Assembly: GCA_963691705.1 (NCBI GenBank)
Contig: OY829539.1
Coordinates: forward strand, 55,216,327-55,280,326
DNA length: 64,000 bases
DNA from: Viola odorata
Taxonomy: Eukaryota > Streptophyta > Magnoliopsida > Malpighiales > Violaceae
Reading direction: 5' to 3'
Part shown: positions 1 through 12,700 of the stretch, piece after piece
Layout of the letters: the number at the start of each line of letters is the position of its first letter
Numbering within the stretch: the first letter of the stretch is position 1
Program-made: the position numbers and the translations under genes
The notes under the pieces: model-generated
The model's input: the letters and a program-made list of their open reading frames with translations, nothing else
What the model was told of the DNA's origin: nothing
Database searches by the model: none

Positions 1-69
1 CCCACTTTAAGACAAACTGTTCTGAAAGCACACAATCCCCTGCTTTACAATTTACAAAGTTCTTTTTAC

Positions 70-2766
70 CATAGTAAGCCTTTCCCTCAAGGAAATCAAC
101 TGTGCATCAAGATCAGGATTGGGAAGCACATCTTGGCACATCAAACTTTCATCAGGTGACCCCTAGGAAAAAAAATTAAAACTGAATTTGGCATGGAATA
201 AAAAGAAAATCTGCTTTCTAAGAGCAAATACAACCATGAAAAATAAAAAATTTAAAACAAGAAAAATTACACAAAATATTCAAAGTAAAAATTAACAATT
301 AGTATCCCAATTCTCACATATGCTCACGCTGTTACATTTATAGTTATTAGACAGGATTTCATCTGGATTTCGCAAAATGTTTGAAAATATACCAGAACCA
401 GGCTCATTTCCCTTGTTGAGATATAATATTAAATTACCTATTAATATTAGCATACGCTCTAATGGAAAATTACATTTCCTCATTTCTTCCTATAGCAGCT
501 TCCAACTTATCACTAAAAGCATTGGAACTTTTATTATTTATCCTAGCTCCTCCCTTAAAAATCATAACTTAGTAGGTCAAGGTGCATATTCCCCAAGTAT
601 TGTTGGCAGATTTAATACATGGTTCCAACTGAGGTTATCATATTGGAGGAGTGATGGCTTACATAATGCCCAAGCAAACTCATCATTCTCTTGGTTAAAT
701 ACAAATACCAAAAGAGTTTACCAAGTATCATATCAGCCCTAACCACGACCATTGTGTTGTACAGTATAGAATGTTGATTAAACCCAAGATCCATGCAGCT
801 GGATAATGTCCTCCAGCCCAACCACAAGTGAGTAAATGTTGAATCTCTATCGCTAATAATGAAAAATGGTGTCCCTTGAGTTCCGCAAAGCAAATCTGTA
901 AATGTCTAATAGTGTTGTTAGCTTCCTGCTGAACAGAGCTGGACTTCAGGGGGGGAATGTCTACATTTTATGCCACAATGATCACAGAAAACTCTAAAAA
1001 AAGACACCATATCAATCCCTCTGACTCATTCAGCTTTGCAAAATAATCTTATTGACTTACTAAGAACTCCACATATTCTTTGGTATACAAGAAGGCTATG
1101 CTACATCCTCCACCAGTGGCCATGTCATCTTACACAGTAATCCCTTCTCTGTCTTCACATGGGAGACCTTGAACACTTTCTAAGCATTGAAATACCTTAA
1201 CCATGGAATCATATCCATCCAAGAACTAGCCTAACCTACGCGTGGCATACTTTCTTAATGGTGGGAATAACCTCAGTAGGTCTAAATAATTTTGAATTTC
1301 AGCATGCAAAAGAGTACCAAACTCCTCTCTCATGATTCTACTTAAAATAATGCAACTCTGCCATCATTCTTGCCTCCTTGTAAAAGTGTTGCACTGCCAA
1401 GGAAATCATTCCAATAACACCCAATTTTACACTCACAATATGCATACACGAATGTTAAACATAATTCCCAAATAACTTATCACTATCTTTCCAAGAGTCA
1501 AATGCAAAACAATTAACAAAAGTCTGCAGAGACAAAAGATTAAATCTAATATCAATTCTTCCGGACTTATGTGCCCCAACAACATATTCAATTCCAAAAC
1601 ACAGCACAAAATGAGGTCATCCAACCACCTCTATATTTAGTGCCTTTGAAAGTTATTCCATCAGAACTCTAACTCAACCCCTGCTGCAACTACACTGATA
1701 GAACCCTCATAACTCAAAATCTTTGGGAAAAGAAAGGCAATCATTACAAAGCAGTGATTACACAATAGAAAGCACCAATAAATCAATTGATTATCAGAGA
1801 GAACATACAGTTTTGGGCAAAGTGAAATTCTTGGGAACTGTAAAACAGTGATGAAGACAATACTTCTCCCATATACCCAACCGCACATCCAAATCTGACT
1901 GTATCTTACTGCGAATGCAATCAATACCCTACAAACAAGCAGAATATTAAGGAACTGTATGTTAAGAATCCAGCAAAAACACATGAAACAGCATACTCAC
2001 ATTCCATCCCTATTACTACTATATACTCCACCACATTGAGGGATATGAGAAGCATAAAAGAAGCATTCAAAACAAACGAAGGTCTAAACCGCATTATTAA
2101 CACCTTGCACGAGAATTTAGTCAAATTTAACACTGAGAACTGAACAACTATATATCTTTTGGTTAGTACCCATGGCACTGTATACATTATCATTAGCACC
2201 TATTTATCCATATATCCAAATTTAAAACTTTTGCTAGAACTAGAAGTACCATTTATAAAGCTAAAAAATTCAAGATGATTGGTAAGCAACCACAACTGTA
2301 TAAACAAATTCATGACTTTTGGTAAGTACAAATGTTTTGGTTAAAGTCCATGACTTTTGAGCTTATGGCCACATCTAGAACGTAGATTCGTGATTTCTTC
2401 TACATACATAAATTTATGACCCTAGGTGACCACCCAGATTTTCCATACACAAATTTCAGGCATTAATCGATCTCTTTATACAAAATTAATGACTTTTGAT
2501 GAGTACCCACTTCTGTATTTTACATGGTGTGCTCAGAATCGGCAAGGCAAGTGTCGAATTTGTTATTAGTAAGAGTAACAGTGTACCTGGGCAAGATATT
2601 GGGATGAACGGGCGGCGTCAGCGTTTAAGACGGTGGATGCGGACTGGTGATAGAAGTGGAAAGCATCATCCACCAAATCGTCGACTGTGTTGCGGGTTTC
2701 GTTGATGAAGAGTTGAGGGTTTAGGTTGAGGGATCCAAACACTGCCTCGCTTTCGCTGCCTTCCAT
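70..2766 (-). CDS. MIS12: MIS12-like kinetochore protein, 5' three exons (3' part off the window)
   Basis: Three exons can be assembled on the minus strand: exon 1 2587-2766 (60 codons, ATG at 2766), exon 2 1809-1928 (40 codons) and exon 3 70-162 (31 codons). All have GT donors and AG acceptors and join in phase 0. Exon 1 begins MEGSESEAVFGSLNLNPQLF, the characteristic plant MIS12 N-terminus. Exon 2 carries RLGIWEKYCLHHCF, and exon 3 carries PDLDAQLISLRERL, the start of the coiled coil. MIS12 (Mtw1 family) belongs to the MIND/KMN complex that links centromeric chromatin to spindle microtubules. The remaining C-terminal coiled coil lies left of position 1. Intron 2 (163-1808) is long and carries gypsy-like debris. 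The family call rests on remembered MIS12 sequence; exon borders are read from splice sites and frame. No break is seen in these exons. Confidence 0.85.
600..1150 (-). mobile_element. decayed Ty3-gypsy integrase-like fragment in a MIS12 intron
   Basis: On the minus strand around 612-893 one frame reads GTPFFIISDRDSTFTHLW, which resembles the integrase core around its second catalytic Asp (the IVSDRDxxFT pattern of Ty3-gypsy elements). Sequence up to about 1150 is full of stops but retains integrase-like scraps. No LTRs or target duplications were found, so this is an old fragment. It lies wholly inside MIS12 intron 2. The outer limits are approximate. Confidence 0.45.
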
Positions 2767-3948
2767 GGTTGTGATTTTGTGAAATTAGTCGAAGTCTGGA
2801 TCTAATTGAGACGGGACCGCCTGTGTGAAAAGTTTATGAGTTCAAAATTTAGGAAATGGAGCACTGTTTCCCGCCACGAATTGGATGGCGATGGCCGAGC
2901 CAGGCAGTGGCAGTATTATCATACATGATGGAATGGGCTACAATAATTAAATAATCAATATTTATCTTTTTCTACCGTAGAAAAGATGAATATTGATTAT
3001 TTAATTATTGTCGGCTCCCATTGTCTTCGAAGGAGCTCTTCCATTTGGAAAACAATGGCTCACATAAATGTAAAATTACTATGGAGAAAAATTAGAAATT
3101 TATTATTAATTAAAAAAACCGTTTAACATGTATCTCTGAGCATGAATGTAATTAAATTGTTAATTTTAAATTAAGTCAATTCTAGTAAAAACAATTATTA
3201 AATACAATTTATAGTACGAGAAATACTAGTACCAATATCAACACTCACACTGCATATATTATTAGTAGATTGGTTGATCTATAGATTGAGTCATTATCAT
3301 TTAGGTTATTGGACGGGCAGGACTGAGATTTGTGTGCTGTGTGGTGAGTGAAACAAGCTCAATATCTTTTGGGATTAGGAGAATTTGTTTCTAGATTTAG
3401 AAAGCATAAGTTGAGTTCGCGCATCCATTTTCTTTTGTTTTATAACTGGAAGTGCGGATGTGCCAACATTAGGGCTTCATTACGGATGAAGCATAGTTTC
3501 ATTGCCAATGTACAATTTTTTCCCTTTCAATTACTAAAATTTATTGATTCAAAGCTTTGGGCAAAATTTTTCCCTACCAAAAGAACACCATACTTTTTTG
3601 AATTTTTACTTCAGTCGGAAAATTTTAAATTTGGGCAAATTAAATCTCTTTTAAAATAGTTTAATGTAGACTTTTTTTCCCGTATGAAACATGAATTTAA
3701 TGGTCAATGTTAAATTGATGCGCAAATTACGAAAATATTACTTTAATATATAGAATTTAAAAGTAATGTATTGAATTTTAAAAAAAATGAGAAAAAATTG
3801 TTATAGGTTTGAGTCTTTAAATTATTTTTGTTTTGAAAGACATTAAATTTATTGGTTTTGTACGAATAGTTAACACTTTCATCCATTAAAATTCGAAAAT
3901 TGTTTGATGTTTTCGGCTATATATATATTCATATATTTTTATGTGAAG
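2767..3948. other. intergenic region between divergent MIS12 and PCO genes, left part
   Basis: AT-rich DNA without a supported gene. It holds the MIS12 5' flank and the hairpin at 2941-3010. A 103-codon open frame at 3348-3659 on the plus strand has no recognisable domain and is probably chance. Confidence 0.6.
2941..3010. repeat. 30-bp inverted repeat with a 10-nt loop
   Basis: Bases 2941-2970 and 2981-3010 are reverse complements at 29 of 30 positions, separated by the 10-base spacer tctaccgtag. The hairpin lies about 175 bp upstream of the MIS12 start codon. It could be a very small MITE, an insertion footprint or a hairpin RNA source. No target duplication was identified. Confidence 0.85.
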
Positions 3949-5228
3949 TGAAAATGCACCACGAGGTCCCCCCTCTTATTATTTTCATTTTTGTCAGTCC
4001 TTAGGTCAAAAATTTGTTCAATTAGCTCCCCTCCGTTATAGACGTTAGCATTACCAAGTTCCTACCCTTAAAACATGGATGGATTGCGGCTAACGGACGT
4101 TAGTTGTGATTATTTAAATATTTTATAATAATTTTTTAAAAACAATTCATAAAAATTCATAAAAAAATGTAAAAATTCACAAAAAAAATGTAAAAAATTT
4201 TAAAAATTTGCTAAACCTAAAAATCCAGAAAAATTTTAAAAAATGTCAAAATTCATAAAAAATGTAAAAAATTCCAAAAAAATGTAAAAATTCAAAACAA
4301 ATGTAAAAATACCAAAAAAATCTTAAACTTTCAAAAAAAATCTATAAAATCCAAAAAAATCAATTAACCTAAAAATCCAAAAATAATTGAAAAAAAAAAA
4401 TAAAATCTAAAGAAATTTAAAAAATGTAAAAAATCATAAAAAATCCAAAAAAATGTAAACATTCCCAAGAAATATGGAATTTTTAGATTTTTTTTAATTT
4501 TTACATTATTTCTTGAATTTTTTACATTTTTTTACATTTTTCTGGATTTTTACATGTTTTTATGAATTTTTACATTTTTAAATTTTTAGATTTTGTATGG
4601 ATTTTAACATTTATTTGGGAATTTTTTAATTTTTTTTGAATTTTTTAATTTTTTTCAAAAAATGAATTTTTTTCCTGAATTTTTAGTTTTTTAAATTTTT
4701 TCCATATTTTTGTGAATTTTTACATTTTTCTTGGGAATGTTTGCATTTTTTTGGATTTTAAAAATTTTTTATGATTTTTTTCATTTTTTAATTTTCTTTA
4801 GGTTTTTTTTGTTTTTTTTCAATTATTTTTGGATTTTTAGGTTAATTGATTTTTTTTGAAAGTTTAAGATTTTTTTGATATTTTTACATTTGTTTTGAAT
4901 TTTTACATTTTTTTGGGATTTTTTACATTTTTTATGATTTTTTACATTTTTTTTAAATATTTAAAAAATATTATGGATTTTTGGGTTTAGCAATTTTTAA
5001 AATTTTTTTTTGTGAATTTTTACATTTTTTTATGAATTTTTGTGAATTTTTAAAAAATATTTAAATAATCACAACTAACATCCGTTAGTGGCAATCCGTC
5101 CATTTTTTAACGGCAGGGATTTGGTAGTGCTAACGTCTAAAACGGAGGGGAGCTAATTGAACAAATTTTTGACCTAAGAACTGACAAAAATGAAAATAAT
5201 AAGAGGGGGACCTCGTGGTGCCTTTTCC
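3949..5228. mobile_element. fold-back element FB1 (about 1.28 kb, long terminal inverted repeats)
   Basis: The left end (gcaccacgaggtcccc from 3956) and the right end (ggggacctcgtggtgc, ending 5221) are inverted copies. Similarity continues inward for roughly 170 bp per arm, including gttcaattagctcccctcc on the left and its complement on the right. Between the arms, an A-rich half (about 4135-4475, dominated by aaaaattc and aatgtaaaaa words) is followed by a T-rich half (about 4480-5050) that is largely its complement, so the whole unit can fold on itself. No transposase frame is present, so it is non-autonomous. No clear target duplication was seen: tatg occurs just outside both ends, but longer matches fail. 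The superfamily is undecided; MULE-like fold-back is one possibility. Confidence 0.8.
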
Positions 5229-5713
5229 TATGAAAACTCCACCATTAACAAATGGTTTATATGAATGGCTTGATATTTTTATATTTAAATAAAATTTCGT
5301 TGATTTAAACCTTATGTATAAAGTAATTATTTATTAAATTCGCTTGAATGATTTGCTTTCAATTGATTTTTGTAACTTATGATTTGATTTGTAGCTCCTC
5401 TGCTTGCTCTGCTAGATTGTACACATAACATTCTTTACCTAGCATATAGAGGTACCTCTAAAAATCAACCAAACATACCATATACATTTAATTTTCCAGA
5501 AAATCATAAAGATAAGGTTTACCATAGAGCTAAAACAATCAAAAGATTTTCCCGTACAATTTGTACTTTACTCTAGTTCGGAAAATAAATAACCTAGCTA
5601 AGCTTATTCCAAATTTCAGTAAAGAACGTAGTCTTCCCCTCTCCATCCACTAAAACAAAAATCTGCTCTCCGTTTTCCTTTTATCTAATTTTTCTTGGTG
5701 GCCAAAGTTCAAA
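5229..5713. promoter_or_regulatory. upstream flank of the PCO gene
   Basis: This AT-rich stretch lies between FB1 and the first ATG of the PCO gene and should hold its promoter and 5' UTR. I see no unambiguous TATA box or named element, so this is a positional call only. Confidence 0.4.
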
Positions 5714-8700
5714 ATGTTGTCCAAGTTACAAAACGCGAAGAGGATACTGTTTAAGAATAGATACAGAATAGACAGCTCATTTTTCACTCTGTTTTCTCGA
5801 AACCACGTAAATATGGTGCAGGAGCACAGTTCATCCTCTTCTTCCACCTCATCGTCTAAGGTTCAGGCTCTGTATGAACTCTGCAAGAAGACATTCACAC
5901 CCTCCGAAACGTCTCCTCCATCTTCTCAAGCTATCCACAAGCTCTGTTCTCTTATGGGTATTTTTCGTTTCTTGTTTCTTGTTTCTTGGAGTTTATGTGC
6001 AATTCAATAGTTTATGATGCAAGTTTAGCCGAAGTCACTCATGGGTTTTGTGAGTTGTGTGATGTTTGAATGAGGGTTTGCTTTGTTTTTTTAGTTGAGA
6101 TTGAAAGAGTGAAACTTTGTGAATAATTTTATAGAATAGAAAGAAGAGGAAGTAAAACTATGTTTTGGTAAGCGTTTGCAAATGCTGTTGATGGAATTTG
6201 AGAATGGGGAGTTTTTCAATTCATTAGGTATTGCTTTGTTGACAGCTTAGAACGTATTATCTACATTCGTTTGTCATACCATATGGTGGCGCTATTGTCT
6301 CACTAGAATTTTTCCTTCTCAAAACAGCTATTCTGTTATACTGTTCTTCGATCTGCAATTCCCGATTCGAGTATATTTTGATCTTTTATATGCTATGTAA
6401 CAACTTATGTGCTTTTTTGTGCTTATGCTCCATCATATGTTATGCAGATACCATTGGCCCTTCTGATGTAGGACTGAAAGAGGAAAATCCAGATGATGAT
6501 CGAGGGCATGGGTTTTTTGGACTTCAAAAACTGAGTAGAGTAGCTCGATGGGCTCAACCAATCACCTTCATAGATGTTTTTGAATGTGATAACTTTACGG
6601 TGAGCTTTGTCATCTCTCTGTTTGAGAGTTTTCTTTCAAAATTTAAACTTCTTGTTGATGGATATTGGCTATTATAGTTTCATACTGTCAACGTATCAAC
6701 TGTCAAATCGTAAGTTGTTGAGATTACTGTAGCATAATTTAGTTTTTGTATTTGCCTAATGACATGTTTCATTCCTGTTTAGTTTTGAAGTTTTGTGTTT
6801 GATCGCCTGTTTTGAGAATTTTGATAACTGCTAGGTGTCTGTTATCTTTGAGAAACAAAATGCCTGTTCTAAATATCCCCTGAATATTTTTGGTATCACT
6901 GTTTATCAGAGCTAACAATCTAAATTCCCCACAAAACGTGTTCTACTCACAGGCACAGCTCTTTAATACGAGAACTTTTTTTTTTCTTTTTGCAGATATG
7001 CGTATTCCTCTTCCCTACTTCCTCAGTCATACCTCTCCATGATCATCCAGGCATGACAGTTTTCAGCAAAGTTCTCTATGGGTCCTTGCACGTGAGAGCT
7101 TACGATTGGGTCGAGCCTGCCTGTATCCTCAAAAATGGGGCATCTGGAAATCCTCCAGGTTTTATGTTTTTGAATCCCATTGTTATCCGTTACAAATTTG
7201 ATGAAGTGAAAAAAGAAATTCTGCGGGCTCATTTATAACTTCAAAATCTGTGTTTATGTTTAGAAGCCAAAGTTTCTCCATATTGAAGCTATTCTTCCTC
7301 TATTACTTATATGGAAAACATGCATAGTATGTTTACTCTAATAGTGGATCTTACTTCTAAGTTCCTCTATAATTGTTGCCTTGTATTTAATAAAGCCTTT
7401 GCTTCAATTGGTCCAAGCTTAAATCAATCTTAGTAATCGAGCTGAATCTTCTTTACCTAGAACACAATCAAATAGCGCCTGAAATCAGGCAATTCAAGTA
7501 TCTCTGTTCACGTTGCGTGCAATTTCTGGAACTATAATTCCTTGAAACACATTTCCTGCATTCGTTTTTTACTCCACTTCTTCAGTTTGGATGGAGCTGA
7601 GACCTCATCACTTGCCATCCTGATAGCTCAGTATACTGACAGATGAGGGTAGCAGTTTTTTCCTTTTCTCTTTTATCCCAGGCAAATCTGAATGGTCTTG
7701 GCTAGTGGCAAAATTACAGGCAGCTGCTTTTAGATATAGTGTGCCTGTGTACACATATTAACAAAAATTATCAAACACCGTCAGTCAGTATACTTTCTAT
7801 TGATTTATCATCATAGATTCCCTATGGTTTGTCACTATGTTCATTGTGGTCTTGCGATGGTAGACCCAAAAAGGTTGGAGATTGTTGTCGATTTATTGTC
7901 ATGTACCAGTGGGTGGTTTGTCCTACAGCTTTATACATTTTCTTCTCATTAATAAAATTCTGATGTTATATAAAAGAATTAATTATTTTTGGTTCAGCAA
8001 GTGTAAATCTTAAATTATAATATTTTTTGCTCAGATCAGATAGTTGGCCTGCTTGCTGGCTTATCGTAATTGGCTCGTTCAGAGCAGCTCCATTATGGTC
8101 CAAATTTTATATCATTGTTTAGTCTTATTTGGAATAGAATTTGTAGGTAGGAATGGTCTGAAACAAGTTGCTTTTTCCTACAAGTATAAGGCATTCAGTG
8201 TACAAGATTGTGACATAAGTGTATTACGCCATTGTTGGCCTGATTAGTGTTGACTTTTGAATGCATTCTTCACTATAGTTAATAATCGTTGAAATGAACA
8301 AATATTTTTTTATCCAATAACTTGTTTTAGTTGCTCATTGCTCTGTATTCAGTTTCACTTGAGATCTTGGAAAGGAAATTCAAAGAGCTGTGCTTTACAA
8401 ATAGAATGGCTGCTTATAGACTGTTATCCTCGTTTTATAGTAGAAACAGGTGCAAACTTGTGACAAGAATCTGTTTCCTTTGACAGTCAGGTTGTCAAAG
8501 TCGGCAGTCGATAAAGTTTTGACGGCTCCATGTGGGACGTCAGTCTTGTACCCCAAAAATGGAGGGAATTTGCACTGTTTCACTGCAGTCACTCCTTGCG
8601 CCGTGCTTGACGTTCTCGCACCTCCTTACAGGGAAGACCTAGGCAGAAGATGCACTTATTACCATGATAACCCATATGACACCTTCTGTAAGTTCCTTTT

Positions 8701-8912
8701 TCTTCCTAAATTACCCTCCTACACTTCTGCTAGGAATACAAATTGGAAAACGTGCATCATTTGTTGTGTTTCATAAACTTTCAGCCGCAGGCAATGGAGC
8801 TGAGATAGATGATGGAAAAGTAGAGGATTATGCATGGCTTAACGAGATTGAAACTCCAGACGATCTTTACATGCGTCCAGGTGTGTATTCAGGCCCTGCT
8901 ATTCGTGCGTAG
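5714..8912 (+). CDS. PCO: plant cysteine oxidase (PCO), N-degron oxygen sensor
   Basis: Five exons join in frame: 5714-5957, 6448-6599, 6996-7158, 8487-8687 and 8785-8912 (stop TAG), giving 295 residues. All introns are GT-AG. The cupin core is complete: [18 protein letters not shown], then [13 protein letters not shown] with metal ligands H147 and H149, then [11 protein letters not shown] with the third ligand H216, and a typical C-terminus ending YSGPAIRA. PCOs are Fe(II)-dependent thiol dioxygenases. They oxidise N-terminal Cys of ERF-VII factors and other targets, marking them for Arg/N-degron degradation when oxygen is present. The DDDRGHG segment resembles Arabidopsis PCO3-type proteins as I remember them, but the paralogue is uncertain. 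A second in-frame ATG at 5813 would give 262 residues; the extra 33 residues are basic and Ser-rich, and the true start is open. Confidence 0.9.
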
Positions 8913-9726
8913 TTGTCAAAGATTGTTTGTCCATGGCATACTTAGCCATCACTTATAGCCTAAACTAACATTCTGTCAGAGGTGATTTTCCTCCTATGGT
9001 GTGTAATGGATGGCTATTTTTACTGTACAAACTAGAATACCAGTTTTCTTTTTCTTTTTTTCTGATTGAAATTTAGAAAATCTGTCATGTATTGACAAGT
9101 GCAGTATAATGCTTCCAATTTCCAGAATTTGTGTGGCCCTTCTTGCAATTTTGCCTCCAAAGCTACATGATTGAAATGTTATTTGATATATAATTTGTCG
9201 CCTTTTTATATTTGGGAAATGAACAAATGTTCCAGCTCACGAGTTATGACAGTTAGGTTTAATTTCCAATTTAGGAAATGCATGGATAGAGAAATATCCT
9301 GAGGGGATCGCGTTTTTTGTTTTGGCTGATTTGATTTAATGTTATATCTTAATTTCCTTCACACAAAAAGAAAACAAACAAAAACTCCACTAGGAACCTT
9401 TTTTGCTGAAGAAAAAAGGGTTGCAAGTTCTGATTTATTTTAAGGGCACAAACATTGCAAACAGAAGTGATAGAAGTGTTCTGTTACATTCTCAACCGTA
9501 TACTTGTAAGTAAAACTTCCTTATTCAGAGTTGTTTCAATTTTGATAAAGAACTGCTAGTTTTATGCCTACTCTACTAAACAGCTACTTTGAACTTAGTA
9601 GCTAAGCTGGTTCCGCCGACTAGTTCCTTGTCATATTTGAAGAGAACTGAACTTCGAGCTGTGGCAGTTCATGATGTACTACCTTTACCAACCAAATGAA
9701 ACCAGGTTCTCAGTTCTCCCATTGGC
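8913..9726. other. convergent 3' region between PCO and ENO1
   Basis: This stretch lies between the PCO stop codon (+) and the ENO1 stop codon (-) and must hold both 3' UTRs and polyadenylation signals. No gene, RNA or mobile element was recognised in it. Confidence 0.55.
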
Positions 9727-12700
9727 CTAAGGGGATCGGAAAGCTGTACCAGCATAACGGACATTTCCAAGTTCCTCCTCAATGCGCAAAAGCTGCAAGG
9801 AGATTGAAACACAACCACCATTCCATAAGCATAGCATCCAGAAGAACAATGTGAACAGCATATGGATATTTATTAAAAATAGTAAGTTAATGGGAGTGCA
9901 AATAGACCCAACCCTATTCTATAATGCGCTACTTTGGGGAGATTAGTTTGAAGATTACAAGCTCTCGAGTGAGCTACACAAAGAGTCTCACTTTAATGTA
10001 TGACCTTAAGGTTTAGATCTACACAGAGAGTCCATAGCAACTAGCTTAAGGTTTAGATCTACACCTTGAGTAAACTTTCTGAAGATAGCTTAGGTTATAA
10101 TCAGTTTCATATGGTTAGACCATTGACTTAAAGTCAATCTATTGACCATGCACTATCCTGCAGTGTTGGAACTACTGTTACTTGGATTCCCCTTTTCAAA
10201 TCACCGGCTGTTCCCTTACATGCCTAGCTAGACACCCAGGAAAAAGCATAGTACATGAGTTATATGCTTGTAGCTGGAGTATTATTAAGATGGGAGAACG
10301 AACGTGTTGTGTAACACAATAACAGACACATGACACTTAATGGAGAACAACTTAGTGCTGTTGCAGGGTATCAACAATAACACTACTCAGCCTCACAGAA
10401 CATTCTTTTTAAAGATCTACATGGTATCATAGAATAGAAATCATCAGCACTAAGGTTGACAAAAACATAAGTAATGACTACTGAGTATGGAAGAAGGGCA
10501 TCTATAGCAACTTTTGAAATAAAGGAGGGTAAATAATGAAAGGTTATTAGTTTACCTGATTATACTTGGCCAACCGCTCACTTCTGCAAGGAGCCCCGGT
10601 CTTGATCTACACAATAGAACAACGCAATCAACTCGAGTATAACAAGGAAAACGCATCACAGGACACAATCATTTAGGAGTTTAGCAGGTGAACCTGTCCA
10701 CTAGCCAAACCAACAGAAAGGTCAGCTATAAAGTTGTCCTCAGTTTCACCACTTCGGTGGCTGACCATCACACCCCAACCTGCAGCTTTTGAGTCAAGTG
10801 CTGCTCTAATGGATTCTGTCACTGTGCCAATCTGGTTAACCTGCAACTCATTGATAAAGTTGAGCATTACACCTTTTTATCACATATCTTTAGACTCTTA
10901 TCGCATAGAGGGGGAAAAAACTCAACCTCAGTTAAACAGAACAATGAGGGGAAAGATTTTTTTTAAAGGACTTGAGACTTGCCTTGAGAAGTAAGCCATT
11001 GCAAGCCTTCTTCTGAATCGCTTCAGCTATTTTCTTTGGATTTGTGACCAACAAGTCATCTCCAACAATTTGGATATCAACTGAAGACTGTAGTGAAGAC
11101 CATGAACTCCAATCATCCTGGTCAAATGGATCCTCAATGGATACAATGGGGAAATCCCTGACAAATTCCTTGTAAAGTTCACCAAGGTTTGGAGCAGAGA
11201 GCACATGTGCTCCATCATTTGGTTGTTTCTTGAAGTTCAAATCATATTGTCCATCTTTTGTGAGAAACTCTGAAGCAGCAACATCCATTCCAATTTTGAT
11301 CTGCATTACAATTTTAACCACAAGTAGTATGAGAAAATAGTCATTGTTAATAAGAAGAAAAAATTAGAAGCTGCCTACCATTCCTGTGTAACCAGCCTTT
11401 TCAATCGCATCCATGAGCAACACAAGTCCCTCCCTGTTATCCTGGACATTGGGAGCAAATCCTCCTTCATCTCCAACATTGCAAGCATCCTGTCCATATT
11501 TGGCCTTGATAATTCCCTTCAATGTATGATAAACTGTCCACATCATTAAGTAACATAGTTATCAACATTTTGCATCATATTGATGAATTAGTTTACCAAG
11601 CAAAGCAAACATAACAAAAGAAAAACTAGACGTCAATTAGGGCACAATTACTTCAATAAACAAAGCCACAAGAAACTTCGAGTTAGGCAATAATTAGGCC
11701 GCTACAACCTCATTGATTCATAGTTAGTGTCAAGCTACCAAAATTCAACCAGAAGGGCACAGACATGAAATGTGCACTTGTTTTCAATTTCCCCAACAAA
11801 AGAGTACCAAGGTGACAATCGAATTGTTCTTCTCACCTTCACTACCCATGCGGAGTGCCTCAGCAAATGAGGTTGCACCTACAGGCAGGATCATAAATTC
11901 TTGCATAGCAAGATTATTTCCGGCATGGCTGCCTCCATTTATGACATTAAAGGCTGGAACTGGCATCACAAGCTCCCGTGTTCCTGACAACTCCTGGATG
12001 TGTTTGTACAAAGGCACTCCCTTCGCTCCTGCACCCGCTCGACACAAGCTCAGAGATACACCAAGGATTGCATTAGCCCCTAGTTTAGCCTTATTTGGAG
12101 TTCCATCAATCTCGAGCATGATAGCATCCACCTCAGCTTGATTTCTTGTGAAACACAGAGGTATGACCGTTAGAACCATGCAACCAAGAAATAAAAGAAT
12201 TCACTCACATACATGAACTATATGAAGTTTACTTCTCTCACCACAACAAAAATTGAAAGTTTTCAAACAGCAGAGCTACAATGTAGTGTAAATCAGGTTA
12301 AAATGCTCTTAGATGAAACAAAGCCCAAGAAAAGTGGTGCTTTATTTCAAAGGCCTATATTCCATTTCACTCAGAAGCAAAATTTCCAGATCAATGTCAA
12401 ATGCATGTCCTGGTCTAGGTGATAGACAGTAGAAACCTTGATTTTTTTTTTAAATTTTTCTGGAAAAAAGAAAACTATCCAGCAGAGACTACCAACGCTA
12501 CCATAGCCTAGTGATTAATACTGAAGTAGTTTCCCTAAACTGCTCATTGATTCTAATCATTCTATGACACAAATGTACCCAAGAAATTATCAAACATGCT
12601 TCTAACTGTCTGAATATTCAAACGCAGTTCGCTAAACAATTGAAGAAACAAAAAAAATAATTTTGGAGTAGCTAATTTGTCAGGAACTAGAAAAGAAAAG

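Noticed and set aside
3348..3659. 103-codon open frame on the plus strand as a possible gene
   Set aside because: No recognisable domain, codon pattern or splice context; AT-rich intergenic DNA where such frames arise by chance.
3949..5228. A 9-bp MULE-type target duplication for FB1
   Set aside because: Only tatg is shared immediately outside both ends; the remaining bases mismatch, so the superfamily is left open.
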